A stretch of DNA of 64,000 bases from Rugamonas sp. A1-17 (lineage in GTDB: Bacteria > Pseudomonadota > Gammaproteobacteria > Burkholderiales > Burkholderiaceae_D), in NCBI GenBank assembly GCA_025548565.1, contig JAJLPB010000020.1, positions 50,670 through 114,669 on the forward strand, read 5' to 3'. Made by a program: the position numbers and the translations under genes. The first letter of the stretch is position 1. Each line of letters begins with the position of its first letter. The notes under the pieces are model-generated. The model made no database searches, was not told the DNA's origin, and was given only the letters and a program-made list of their open reading frames with translations. Of this stretch, positions 53,281 through 62,124 are shown in pieces.

Positions 53281-54200
53281 GAAACAGTTTTATCACCACC
53301 CTGATGGCGCAGGCGGCCCAGGACGAGCGCATCTTCCTGCTGTGCGGCGACCTTGGCTACTCGGTGCTGGAGCCGTTCGCCGAGGCGTATCCCGACCGCT
53401 TCATCAACGTCGGCATCGCCGAGCAAAACATGGTCGGCCTGGCGACGGGACTGAGCATGGAAGGCTACACGGTGTTCTGCTACTCGATCGGCAATTTCCC
53501 GACGCTGCGGGCGATGGAACAGATCCGCTACGACGTCGCCTACCACGAGGCCAACGTCAAGATCATCGCGGTCGGCGGCGGCTACGCCTACGGTCCGCTG
53601 AGCACCTCGCACCACACCACCGAGGAACTGGGCATGCTGCGCACCATCCCCGGCATGGTGGTGACCGCGCCGGGCGACCCGGCCGAGGTGGACGCCATGA
53701 CCGCCTTCATCGCCCAGCACCGCGGCCCGTGCTATATGCGCCTGAACAAGGCCGGCGAGGCGCGCCTGCACCCTCGGCCGCCGGCGCTCAAGCTGGGCGA
53801 CATCGTGCCGGTGCGCGTGGCTGATGGCGGCGCCACGGCGGCGGTGTTCGCCACCGGCGACATGGTCGGCTACGCGGCGCGCTACCTGGCGCAGCACGCG
53901 CCGCACATCGATTTGTACAGCTTCCCCTTCGTCAATCCGATCGACCGCGCGCAGCTGGCCGCGCTGGCCGCGCGCTACCGCCACGTGGCCACGCTGGAGG
54001 AGCACCAGGCCAACGGCGGCTTCGGCTCGGCCGTGCTGGAGCGCCTGCACGACCTGCTGTCGGACGGCGGGCTGGCCGCGCTGCCGGCCATCAAGCGCAT
54101 CGCCATTCCGAATGCCTTCATCAGCAGCGCCGGCTCGCAGGATTTCCTGCGCGAGAAAATGGGCCTCCAGCTAGACGGCTGGCATGCCTCCCTGTCCTGA
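53277..54200 (+). CDS. Transketolase-like protein, C-terminal (PYR) half
   Basis: This 307-residue partner of the preceding protein carries the pyrimidine-binding domain with the catalytic Glu in INVGIAEQNMVGLATGL. STSHHTTEELGMLRTIPGM and a C-terminal transketolase domain (HVATLEEHQANGGFGSAV) follow. Together the two genes reconstruct a full transketolase of about 580 residues. A four-base overlap shows tight coupling. I suggest that the pair adds a glycolaldehyde unit to a keto sugar to make a branched-chain deoxysugar, by analogy with YerE (acetaldehyde donor) in yersiniose synthesis; this is untested. Confidence 0.9.
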   Translation: MRNSFITTLMAQAAQDERIFLLCGDLGYSVLEPFAEAYPDRFINVGIAEQNMVGLATGLSMEGYTVFCYSIGNFPTLRAMEQIRYDVAYHEANVKIIAVGGGYAYGPLSTSHHTTEELGMLRTIPGMVVTAPGDPAEVDAMTAFIAQHRGPCYMRLNKAGEARLHPRPPALKLGDIVPVRVADGGATAAVFATGDMVGYAARYLAQHAPHIDLYSFPFVNPIDRAQLAALAARYRHVATLEEHQANGGFGSAVLERLHDLLSDGGLAALPAIKRIAIPNAFISSAGSQDFLREKMGLQLDGWHASLS

Positions 54201-54221
54201 ACCTTTACCGCGAGTGCTGAC

Positions 54222-55154
54222 ATGATTTCCATCCAAACGACCCTGGGCCAATTCCAGCAAGGCGCGATCGACAAGCCGACCTTCATCAAGACCATGTACG
54301 AGCAACACCACGCGGTGTTCTTCGACTACGCCAGCTACATCGGCCAGACCAATGTGCGCAAGATCGAGGTCGAGGACGGCAAGGTCATCATGACCTCGCG
54401 CGACCGCGGCATCCGCATCGCCTGCACGCCGGGCGACTACCGCGTGGCGCCGATGGAGACGCTCAACTTCTTCGACTACGAGAAGGAAGAGGCGACCATG
54501 ATGGAAAACCTGGTGGCCGACGGCGACAACTTCTTCGACATCGGCGCCAACATCGGCTGGTACGCATTGAACATCGCGGCCTCGCGCCGCGCCACCACGG
54601 TGTACGCGTTCGAACCGATCCCGACCACCTACGGCCACCTGAGCACCAACCTGGCGCTCAACGCCAGCGCCAACATCAAGCCGCACAACTTCGGCCTGTC
54701 CGAGCAGGCGGGCGAGTTCACCTTCTACTATCCGCCCGAGGGTTCGGGCAATGCCTCGGCGGTCAACCTGACCGGCCGCGACGACGTGCGCACCGCCCAG
54801 TGCGAGGTGCGCACGCTGGACGCCTACACCGCGGAAACCGGCGTGCGCGTGGACTTCATCAAGTGCGACGTCGAGGGCGCCGAGCTGCTGGTGTTCAAGG
54901 GCGGCTTCGAGACCATCAAGCGCGACCTGCCGATCGTGCTGTCGGAAATCCTGCGCAAATGGTCGGCCAAGTTCAACTACAACCCGAACGAGATCTTCGC
55001 GCTGTTCCGCAGCGTCGGCTACGAGGTCTACACGGCCGAGGGCGGGCGCCTGGTGCGGTTCGGCGAGATGGACGAGAACACCATCCCGACCAACTACTTC
55101 TTCCTGCACCCGCGCAAGCACGCCGAACAACTGCGCCGCTACCTGCGCGCCTGA
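54222..55154 (+). CDS. FkbM family methyltransferase
   Basis: This 310-residue SAM-dependent enzyme has a preliminary domain at residues 1-95. The FkbM core follows with motif I FFDIGANIGWYALNIA, the acidic strand end VYAFEPIPTTYGHL and DFIKCDVEGAELLVFKG. FkbM enzymes O-methylate sugars or polyketides, so methylation of a glycan hydroxyl is the likely role. The gene begins 21 bases after the transketolase pair and precedes the GT2-acetyltransferase fusion by 12 bases. Confidence 0.9.
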   Translation: MISIQTTLGQFQQGAIDKPTFIKTMYEQHHAVFFDYASYIGQTNVRKIEVEDGKVIMTSRDRGIRIACTPGDYRVAPMETLNFFDYEKEEATMMENLVADGDNFFDIGANIGWYALNIAASRRATTVYAFEPIPTTYGHLSTNLALNASANIKPHNFGLSEQAGEFTFYYPPEGSGNASAVNLTGRDDVRTAQCEVRTLDAYTAETGVRVDFIKCDVEGAELLVFKGGFETIKRDLPIVLSEILRKWSAKFNYNPNEIFALFRSVGYEVYTAEGGRLVRFGEMDENTIPTNYFFLHPRKHAEQLRRYLRA

Positions 55155-55166
55155 CCGGAACCGCCG

Positions 55167-56735
55167 ATGGAAAACCAAGACATCGTCCTGTCGATCTGCA
55201 TCCCGACCTTCAACCGCGCGCCGTTCCTGCAGCAGACGCTCGACAGCATCGTCAGCCAGCCGGCCTTCGCCGACACCGGCGAGATCGAGATCGTCATCGC
55301 CGACAACGCGTCGGACGACGACACCCAAGCCGTGGCGGCCCGCTACGTGGCGGCCTTCCCGGGCAAGATCCAGTACCACCGCCACGCCGAGACCATCTCG
55401 CCGGACATGAACTTCAAGTTCGTCATGGAGCACGGGCGCGGGCTGTACCTGAAGCTGCACAACGATAACCTGCTGGTCCATCCCGGCACGCTGGCCGAAC
55501 TGGTCAAGGTGTACCGCGCCACGGCGGCCGAGATGCCGGTGGTGTTCCTCACCAACGGCAACCACGCGCAGGGCCAGCCGATCGAAGCGCTGACCAGCAT
55601 CAGCGACTTCGTGCGGCGGGTATCGTTCATGTCGACCTGGATCGGTGGCTTCGGCATGTGGCGCAGCGAGTTCCACGCGCTGCCCGACTTCGCCCGCAAC
55701 CAGCATTTGCGGCTGGTGCAGACCGACGTGATGCTGCGCCTGCTCGGCATGGGCAAGCGCGCCATCGTGCTGTTCGGCCACTACTTCAGCGGCGTGCCGA
55801 CCGGGCGCAAGGGCAACTACAAGAAGGGCGGCTACAACATCGCCGAGGTGTTCGGCAAGAATTACCTGAGCCTGCTCAAGCCCTACCTGGCCACGGGCCA
55901 GCTGGACCGCGCGGTCTACGAGCACGAGAAGAAGCTGCTGCTGGTCCACCACATCATCCCCTGCTACTTCGACGCCAACAACGACTACCAGAAGACCGGC
56001 TTCTTCGAGCACATGCAGGATTATGTGGACGACGACTACTTCTACCAGGCGGTGGCGCATCTGGACAGCGACGTGCCGCCGCGCCAGGCCGCGCCTGCGC
56101 CGGCGCCGGCACCCGCGCCCGCGCCGACCTTCGAGGAGCAGAAGCGGGCCTACTGGCGCGCGCTGAACCCGCACAACCACACCGAGCTGACGATGTCGGC
56201 CGGGCCGTTCGATTTCAGCCGGGTCACGGTGGGGCGCATGTCGTATGGCGAGCTCAACGTGATGGCTTACGGGCGCGAGGGCGAGCGGCTGACCATCGGC
56301 AGTTTCGTCTCGATGGCAAGCGAGGTCAAGTTCATGCTGGGCGGGAACCACCCGTATGAAGGCGTGTCGACCTACCCGTTCATGGTCAAGTATTTCGGCG
56401 AGGGGCTGGAGTCGACCAACAAGGGGCCGATCGTGGTGGGCGACGATGTGTGGATCGGCTACCAGGTGCTGATTTTGTCGGGGGTGACGATCGGCCAGGG
56501 CGCGGTGATCGCGGCCGGCAGCGTGGTGACCAAGGATGTGGCGCCGTACACCATCGTCGGCGGCAATCCGGCCAAGTTCATCAAGCACCGCTACGAGCCG
56601 GCCATCATCGAGAAGATGCGGCGGCTCGACTATTCGAAGGTCAGCGACGCCGCCATCCTGCGCAGCCGCGACATCCTGTACCAGCCGCTCACGCTGGACA
56701 ACGTCGACGCCATCATCGACCAGCTGATGCAATAA
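55167..56735 (+). CDS. Glycosyltransferase family 2 - hexapeptide acetyltransferase fusion
   Basis: This 522-residue two-domain protein has a GT2 part at about residues 1-300 with LSICIPTFNRAPFLQQTL, EIEIVIADNASDDDTQA and LYLKLHNDN near the usual acidic motif. A Pro-Ala linker (AAPAPAPAPAPAPTF) connects it to a CatB/xenobiotic acetyltransferase-type beta-helix at about 340-500: IGSFVSMASEVKFMLGGNHP, VGDDVWIGYQVLILSGVTIG, YTIVGGNPAKFIKHRY. It probably adds a sugar and O- or N-acetylates it. It is the last gene of the second block; the REP quartet starts 5 bases after its stop. Confidence 0.86.
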   Translation: MENQDIVLSICIPTFNRAPFLQQTLDSIVSQPAFADTGEIEIVIADNASDDDTQAVAARYVAAFPGKIQYHRHAETISPDMNFKFVMEHGRGLYLKLHNDNLLVHPGTLAELVKVYRATAAEMPVVFLTNGNHAQGQPIEALTSISDFVRRVSFMSTWIGGFGMWRSEFHALPDFARNQHLRLVQTDVMLRLLGMGKRAIVLFGHYFSGVPTGRKGNYKKGGYNIAEVFGKNYLSLLKPYLATGQLDRAVYEHEKKLLLVHHIIPCYFDANNDYQKTGFFEHMQDYVDDDYFYQAVAHLDSDVPPRQAAPAPAPAPAPAPTFEEQKRAYWRALNPHNHTELTMSAGPFDFSRVTVGRMSYGELNVMAYGREGERLTIGSFVSMASEVKFMLGGNHPYEGVSTYPFMVKYFGEGLESTNKGPIVVGDDVWIGYQVLILSGVTIGQGAVIAAGSVVTKDVAPYTIVGGNPAKFIKHRYEPAIIEKMRRLDYSKVSDAAILRSRDILYQPLTLDNVDAIIDQLMQ

Positions 56736-56740
56736 CCGGC

Positions 56741-56912
56741 TGGGGTCAAGTCTGGCATTCGGACACGGCCTCGGCCTAACACGGGGGTCAAGTCTGACAT
56801 TCGGACACGAACTCTGCCGTAGGCGCCCGCTTACGGCAGAGTTCGTGTCCGAATGTCAGACTTGACCCCCAGCCAATTGCAGAGCTCGTGTCCGAATGCC
56901 AGACTTGACCCC
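56741..56912. repeat. REP quartet at the end of the glycan cluster
   Basis: Four copies of the same unit as around the RAYT gene: two direct (from 56741 and 56783) and two inverted (ending 56870 and 56912). The inner pair forms a perfect 39-bp stem (56783-56821 with 56832-56870, 10-nt loop). The outer copies carry the TGGCATT variant and the inner copies TGACATT. It lies between convergent operons. Confidence 0.94.
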
Positions 56913-56922
56913 AAATGGGGAA

Positions 56923-57705
56923 TCAGAAGTAGGCCAGGTCCAGCACCACGCCGGCGCTCGACAGCAGCGCCTGGCGCGCCAGGCGCGTGGCCATGTTGGG
57001 CGCCGGGTGCTTGCGGTACAGCTGCAACATGACCTCGACGATCTTGTCGTCCTGCGAGTTGCCGCGCCGCATATTCTCGGGCGCCGTGGCCTGGCTCTTG
57101 TGGATCACCACCCCATCCGTGGCCAGATGCGCCAGCCGCCGCCCCTGCATCGCGGCCAGCAGGAAATCCCAATCCTCGTACAGGATCAGCTCGGTCTCGT
57201 TGCGCACACCGTCCAGCACGTCGCGCCGGTACGCCACGCAGCTGTTCGGGATGCGGTTGCGCACGTAGACGCTGTCGTCGCTGACGTCGGCGATCGAGAT
57301 CGACTGCGTCGACAGCGCGGTCGGCGGGTGCACGGCGCGGTCTTCGTTCTGCACCTGGAAGTCGCAGAACAGCAGCTCGGGCTTGTCGCGCAGCAGGCGC
57401 GCCTTGAGCGCGGCCAGGTGGCCGGGACGGAAAGTGTCGTCGTCGTCCAGGAACAGGATGTATTCGCCTTCGGCGATCGCCAGCCCGAGGTTGCGGCTGG
57501 CCGCCGGCCCGCCCTTGCCGCTGCGGCGTATCACATAGTCGAAGCGGCCGTCGAGCTGGCTCAGCTGCTGGTACGGCGGCAGGTAGCCCGCCGTGTCCGA
57601 CACAACGATGACGTTGAAGTCCTGGCAGGTCTGGGCGATCAGCGATTCCAGCGTGCGGATCAGCAGCAGCGGCCGGTCGTGGGTGGCGATGATGATGGTG
57701 AACAT
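56923..57705 (-). CDS. Glycosyltransferase family 2
   Basis: This 260-residue GT-A enzyme has FTIIIATHDRPLLLIRTLES, FNVIVVSDTAG, the donor-site GGPAASRNLGLAIAEGEYI and the metal-binding LFLDDDDTFRPGHL. A C-terminal part with ILYEDWDFLLAAM is typical of glycan-elongating GT2 proteins. It is soluble. It is the last gene of a minus-strand set that includes HlyD and the ABC exporter, so it may act on the secreted octad protein. Its stop is about 10 bases from the REP quartet. Confidence 0.88.
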   Translation of the reverse strand: MFTIIIATHDRPLLLIRTLESLIAQTCQDFNVIVVSDTAGYLPPYQQLSQLDGRFDYVIRRSGKGGPAASRNLGLAIAEGEYILFLDDDDTFRPGHLAALKARLLRDKPELLFCDFQVQNEDRAVHPPTALSTQSISIADVSDDSVYVRNRIPNSCVAYRRDVLDGVRNETELILYEDWDFLLAAMQGRRLAHLATDGVVIHKSQATAPENMRRGNSQDDKIVEVMLQLYRKHPAPNMATRLARQALLSSAGVVLDLAYF

Positions 57706-57723
57706 GGCAGGCTCCGGTGGCGG

Positions 57724-58407
57724 TCAGGGCAGCAATGGGCGGGCCGGCGTCATGCCGGGCAGCCGTCCGAGAATGGCGCGGTACAGCCGCTCGCTGATCT
57801 GCTCCATGCCCCAGTCCTTGGGGTGGGCTTCGACGCCGCTGTGCGCGTAGGTCGGGTAGATGCGGTCGATGTTGTGCGGACTGTCGAACAGGTCGCCGAT
57901 GTACACATACTGGGCGTTGTGCAGCTGGCACACCTGCTCGATCACCGAATCGGTGGCCGGCATCTGCCACCAGGTCGAGACGCACAACACGTTCGGGCTG
58001 AAGCGGGTGGCGGCATACACCAGCAATTGCAGGTTGTGGGCGAAGTCGTCGAGCTGGGCCTGGGTGCTGACGTTGTCGCCCAGCTGGATCACCAGCACCG
58101 CCGGCTGCTGCAGCAGCACTCCGTGCAGCGAGCGCAGGTGGCCGCCGGCGACCGACGCGTCCGACTCGAAAGGATAGAAGTTGCGGATGTACGCCTGCTG
58201 CGGCTCGATCCGCAATTGCCGCATCAACCGGTGGGCGTAATCCCTGCCCGTCGCGCTGGCCGCCATACCGTGGTGGAGGTGCCAGCCGATTTCAACGCTG
58301 GGCGCGTGCAGGGTCAGGCTGTTGCCAATGAACGCGATCTTCAGGCCCTGGTGTACCTCGGGAAGCTCATGCGGTTCGAACTTGTTGTCGGCGTAATGCG
58401 TAATCAT
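57724..58407 (-). CDS. SGNH/GDSL-type hydrolase
   Basis: This 227-residue protein has block I KIAFIGNSLTLHAP (nucleophile Ser in GNS), block III VIQLGDNVS (Asn) and block V-like GVEAHPKDWGM (His and Asp). Together these make a plausible Ser-His-Asp site. There is no signal peptide or membrane segment. It lies between HlyD (10-base gap) and a GT2 gene and parallels the SGNH protein in the first glycan operon, so a sugar O-acyl esterase or acyltransferase role is likely. The substrate is unknown. Confidence 0.78.
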   Translation of the reverse strand: MITHYADNKFEPHELPEVHQGLKIAFIGNSLTLHAPSVEIGWHLHHGMAASATGRDYAHRLMRQLRIEPQQAYIRNFYPFESDASVAGGHLRSLHGVLLQQPAVLVIQLGDNVSTQAQLDDFAHNLQLLVYAATRFSPNVLCVSTWWQMPATDSVIEQVCQLHNAQYVYIGDLFDSPHNIDRIYPTYAHSGVEAHPKDWGMEQISERLYRAILGRLPGMTPARPLLP

Positions 58408-58417
58408 GTTCCGTGCG

Positions 58418-59785
58418 TCAGGGTTCGCGGATGGACTCGTCCATCGCCCGCGTCAGCGGGTACAGCAGGTAGGACATCACCGTGCGGTGCCCCACCACCA
58501 CCTCGGCCGACACCGTCATGCCCGGCAGCAGCTGGGCGCCCTCGGGCAGCTTGCGCAGCTTGCCGGTGTAGGGAATGCGGCTCAGGTAGTAGGCGTCCAG
58601 GCCGCCGCCGTTCTTGTCGGCCGCCTCGCGCTTGAACGAATCCTGGCTGATGGTGCGCACCTTGCCCTCCAGCATGCCGTGCTGCTGGAACGAGAAGGCG
58701 TCGACCTTGATGTGGGCCTTGGCGCCCTGCTTGATGTAACCGATGTCGAGCGAGTCGATCTGCACCTCGGCCTCCAGCTGCGCGCCCAGCGGCACCAGCG
58801 TGAACAGCGGCTCGGCCTCGCGCACGATGGAGCCCACCGACAGCTTGCCGATCTCCAGCACCACGCCGTCGGCCGGTGCCACCATCGTGATCGCCTGGTG
58901 GCGCTTGTCGGCCTTGGCCAGCTGCTCGGTGATGCCGTCGCGGTCGCGCGTGGCGCTGAGCAGGTCTTCCATGGTCTTCTGGCGCCAGCTCTTGTCGAAC
59001 GCGGCGCGCTCGGCTTGGGCCGAGGCCAGCTCGCTGGCCATCTCGATCGCCTTGTTGCGCTGCAGGTCCATGTCGCGCTCGACTTCGAGGCGGCGGTCGC
59101 GCGCCTCCAGCAGGTGCATCTTGGCGCCGAACTGCTCGGCCATCAGCTGCTCCTGCATCGCTTCCACCTCGCGCAGCGACTTGACGCGCTGGGCCAGGAT
59201 CTGCTGGTCGTGCTTGTTGGTTTCCAGGCCGGCCTTCAGGCGCGCGATGTTCTGGTCCATCTTGGTCTTCTGCGCCTCGAAGTTGGCCTTGCGCTCGGTC
59301 GAGAGCTGGGCCTGCAGCAGGCTGTCGGCGCTCGAGCCGCTGCCGGTGACGGCGCCCGGCTGGCCCGCCAGCTCGGCGCGCAGGCCGGCGGCCTGGGTGT
59401 TCAGGCTGTCCAGCCGCACGCGCAGCTGCTGCTCGTCGGCGGCGGTGAAGGTCGGGTCCAGCCGCGCCAGCACCTGGCCTTTCTTGACCACCTGGCCGAC
59501 CCGCACCTCGATGCTCTGGATGATCGAGGTGTCGAGCGGCTGCACCACGATGTTGGGCAGCGGATTGACCAGGCGGCCGTGCGCCACCACGATCTTCTCC
59601 ACCGGCGACACGCAGGCCCAGACGATGAAGAACAGGAAGGCGGCCAGCATCACGTGCAGCGTGAGGCGCACGAACCTGGGCAGCGGGCCGCGCTCGATGG
59701 CGTCGGCGTCCGGCAGAAACGCGATTTCGGTTTCGTCCTTGCGGCGGCGCTTGAGGCTTAGAGGTGACTTGTTTGCTGGTTCCAT
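58418..59785 (-). CDS. HlyD family type I secretion membrane-fusion protein
   Basis: This 455-residue periplasmic adaptor has a short basic cytoplasmic N-terminus and one membrane segment at about residues 42-60 (LTLHVMLAAFLFFIVWACV). A lipoyl-like half follows (VAHGRLVNPLPNIVVQPLD), then a long coiled-coil hairpin at about 140-310 and the second lipoyl/beta-barrel part (APADGVVLEIGKLSVGSIV, ending LLPGMTVSAEVVVGHRTVM). These match HlyD of type I secretion. It overlaps the ABC transporter gene by 28 bases, a normal coupling. The outer-membrane TolC partner is not in the window. Confidence 0.92.
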   Translation of the reverse strand: MEPANKSPLSLKRRRKDETEIAFLPDADAIERGPLPRFVRLTLHVMLAAFLFFIVWACVSPVEKIVVAHGRLVNPLPNIVVQPLDTSIIQSIEVRVGQVVKKGQVLARLDPTFTAADEQQLRVRLDSLNTQAAGLRAELAGQPGAVTGSGSSADSLLQAQLSTERKANFEAQKTKMDQNIARLKAGLETNKHDQQILAQRVKSLREVEAMQEQLMAEQFGAKMHLLEARDRRLEVERDMDLQRNKAIEMASELASAQAERAAFDKSWRQKTMEDLLSATRDRDGITEQLAKADKRHQAITMVAPADGVVLEIGKLSVGSIVREAEPLFTLVPLGAQLEAEVQIDSLDIGYIKQGAKAHIKVDAFSFQQHGMLEGKVRTISQDSFKREAADKNGGGLDAYYLSRIPYTGKLRKLPEGAQLLPGMTVSAEVVVGHRTVMSYLLYPLTRAMDESIREP

Positions 59786-61920
59786 AAGTGCTGGTAAGTG
59801 TCGCTACGGGTGAGCAGTTCTTCGTGGCGGCCGGCGTCCATCAGCCGGCCCTGTTGCATGACCATGATCTTGTCGGCGTTGACCAGCGTCGACAGCCGGT
59901 GCGAGATCATCACCACCGTGCGCCCCACCGCGATGCGCGACAGGTTGTTGATGAAGATGGCCTCGGATTCCGGATCCAGCGCCGAGGCCGCCTCATCCAG
60001 GATCAGGATGCGCGGCTTGGCCACCAGCGTGCGGGCGATCGACAGCCGCTGCTTCTGGCCGCCGGACAGGTTGGAGGCGTTCTCCTCCAGCACGGTGTCG
60101 TAGCCCATCGGCAGGCGCTCGATGAACTCGTCGGCGCCGGCCGCGGCGGCCGCCTCCACCAGTTCCTCGAAGGTGGCGTCCGGCTTGGTGACGGACAGGT
60201 TCTCGCGCACCGTGCCGCGGAACAGGAAGTTCTCCTGCAACACCACGCCGATCTGGCGCCGCAAATGCGACAGCTCGATCTCGCGGGCGTCGATGCCGTC
60301 GAAGCGAACGATGCCCTCCTGCACCGGATACAGGCCCTGGATCAGCTTGGTCAACGTGGTCTTGCCGGAGCCGGAGCGGCCGACGATGCCCACCACCGTG
60401 CCCGGCTCGATGGTGAAGCGGGCCTTGTCCAGCGCCAGCGCCTGCGCGCCCGGATAGCGGAAGGTGACGTCGTCGAAGCGGATCTCGCCCTGCAGCACGG
60501 GCCGCAGGCCGTTGGCGCCGGCGCGGCCCTCGGGCGCGCGGTTCATCACCTCGCCCAGCATGCGCACCGACAGCGCGGTCTCCTGGTATTCGTTGACCAG
60601 GCCGACGATGGAAATCAACGGCTGCGTGACGCGGCCCGACAGCATCTGGAAGGCGATCAGCGCGCCCACCGACAGCGTGCTGTCGAACACGTCGGCCGCG
60701 CCCACCACGATCAGCATCACCGGCAGCAGCTTGCCGAGGAAGTCGGTGACGGCGTTGCCGGCGATCGAGATCTGGCCGACGCGGAAGTGCATGGTGATGG
60801 CCTCGGCCGAGCGCTGGTCCCAGATGCGCCGCTGCGACGGTTCGATCGCCAGCGCCTTGACGGTGCGCATGCCGTGGATGGTCTCGACCAGCATGCCCTG
60901 GCGCTGGCCCTCGGCCGAGTACAGCGCGTTGAGGCGGCGCTGGAAGGTCGGCACCATGGCCATCACCACGCCGGCGATCATGGCGGCGAACAGCAGCACG
61001 ATCATGGCCAGCTTGAACGAGTAGCTGAACAGGATGGGCACGAACACCAGCAGCGCGATCAGGTCGAGCGCGGTGAAGAACAGGCGGCCGGTCAGGAAGC
61101 TGCGGATCTTTTCCAGCTGCTGCATGTGGCGCGTGACCACGCCGGCGCTGGTGGTCTCGAAGAAGTCGATCGGCAGCGACAGCAGGTGGCTGAACACGCG
61201 CCGCGTCAGGCGCATGTCGATCTTGTTGGAGGCGGCCAGGGTCAGCGTCTGGCGCAGGAAGCCGAAGGTGGCGTCGAACACCAGCGCGGCGATGATGCCC
61301 ACCGCCAGCACCTGCAGCGTGGTCACGCTCTGGTGCGTGAGCACCTTGTCGATCACCAGCTGGAAGAAGATCGGCGAGGCCAGCGCCAGCAGCTGCATGG
61401 CGATGGCGGCGATGAAGATGTCGCGGAAGGCCGACTTCTGCTTGAGGATCTCGGGGATGAACCAGCGCAGGCCGAACGGCTGGTTGGGGTCGTTCAATTT
61501 GTGCTGGCGTTTGATGAACAGCACGTCGCCGTGCCAGCGCTGCTCGAAGTCGGCGCGGCCGACCATCACCACGGCGGCGTTGGGGTTGGCCGGGTTGAGC
61601 ACGGCCACCTGGTCCTCGGCGCGGGTCGCGCCAACCTCGTCGCCGGGCTTGACGCCGACAACGATCACCATGTTGCCGTCGACCAGGCGCGCCATCAGCG
61701 GGAACACGCCGCCCTGCGCCATCAGGCGCGACCAGGTCAGCTTGTCGGCCTTGGCCTTGAGGCCGATGTCCGAGGCGATCCGCAGCAGCGCGCCGGTGCC
61801 TGGCTCCTCCGCGCGCAGCGCATAGTCGTCGATCAGGCGTTCAGGGTTGATTTGCAGACCGTGATGCTGCGCGATCGCTGTCAGACACTGGATCGCGGTG
61901 TGGGGGAATTTATCGTGCAT
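59758..61920 (-). CDS. Type I secretion ABC transporter with C39-like domain (HlyB type)
   Basis: This 720-residue exporter has an N-terminal C39-like domain at about 1-130, a six-helix membrane domain at about 160-440 and an ATPase domain. The ATPase motifs are Walker A GRSGSGKTTL (near 512), Q-loop VVLQENFLF, signature NLSGGQKQRLSIAR, Walker B ILILDEAASALD and H-loop MISHRLS. The C39-like domain has no DCG motif and Asn-Met where the catalytic His would be (DGNMVIVV), as in HlyB, so it binds but does not cleave its cargo. Cargo is probably the octad protein encoded just upstream on the same strand, and perhaps the giant one. ATG 61918-61920 begins the C39-like domain. Confidence 0.92.
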   Translation of the reverse strand: MHDKFPHTAIQCLTAIAQHHGLQINPERLIDDYALRAEEPGTGALLRIASDIGLKAKADKLTWSRLMAQGGVFPLMARLVDGNMVIVVGVKPGDEVGATRAEDQVAVLNPANPNAAVVMVGRADFEQRWHGDVLFIKRQHKLNDPNQPFGLRWFIPEILKQKSAFRDIFIAAIAMQLLALASPIFFQLVIDKVLTHQSVTTLQVLAVGIIAALVFDATFGFLRQTLTLAASNKIDMRLTRRVFSHLLSLPIDFFETTSAGVVTRHMQQLEKIRSFLTGRLFFTALDLIALLVFVPILFSYSFKLAMIVLLFAAMIAGVVMAMVPTFQRRLNALYSAEGQRQGMLVETIHGMRTVKALAIEPSQRRIWDQRSAEAITMHFRVGQISIAGNAVTDFLGKLLPVMLIVVGAADVFDSTLSVGALIAFQMLSGRVTQPLISIVGLVNEYQETALSVRMLGEVMNRAPEGRAGANGLRPVLQGEIRFDDVTFRYPGAQALALDKARFTIEPGTVVGIVGRSGSGKTTLTKLIQGLYPVQEGIVRFDGIDAREIELSHLRRQIGVVLQENFLFRGTVRENLSVTKPDATFEELVEAAAAAGADEFIERLPMGYDTVLEENASNLSGGQKQRLSIARTLVAKPRILILDEAASALDPESEAIFINNLSRIAVGRTVVMISHRLSTLVNADKIMVMQQGRLMDAGRHEELLTRSDTYQHLWNQQTSHL

Positions 61921-62063
61921 AGGCCTGATGAATGGGTAAGAGCTGGGAAAAGCTTGCATTAGCGCACTATCGTGCCAGCCTTCGGATTCTAACCCAGCAT
62001 AGTGTTTCCGGGAGGTTTTTGTGTGGCGCAAACACAGCGCAATTTACCTTGTTGTTCCGCGCA

Positions 62064-62097
62064 TAAAAAAACGGCAAGGCCCGGGGGCCTTGCCGTT
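62064..62097 (-). terminator. Rho-independent terminator of the second octad gene
   Basis: A perfect 13-bp stem (62085-62097 with 62070-62082, 2-nt gap) is followed on the minus strand by seven T (62064-62070, overlapping the stem base). It separates the octad gene from the ABC/HlyD operon, which must then have its own promoter in 61921-62063 or depend on read-through. Confidence 0.88.
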
Positions 62098-62124
62098 CTT
62101 GCTTACGCGATGAAAGCTGCTTGC

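Noticed and set aside
59758..61920. C39 domain of the ABC transporter as an active bacteriocin-type peptidase
   Set aside because: There is no DCG motif, and the expected catalytic His position reads Asn-Met. The domain fits a non-cleaving HlyB-type C39-like domain.
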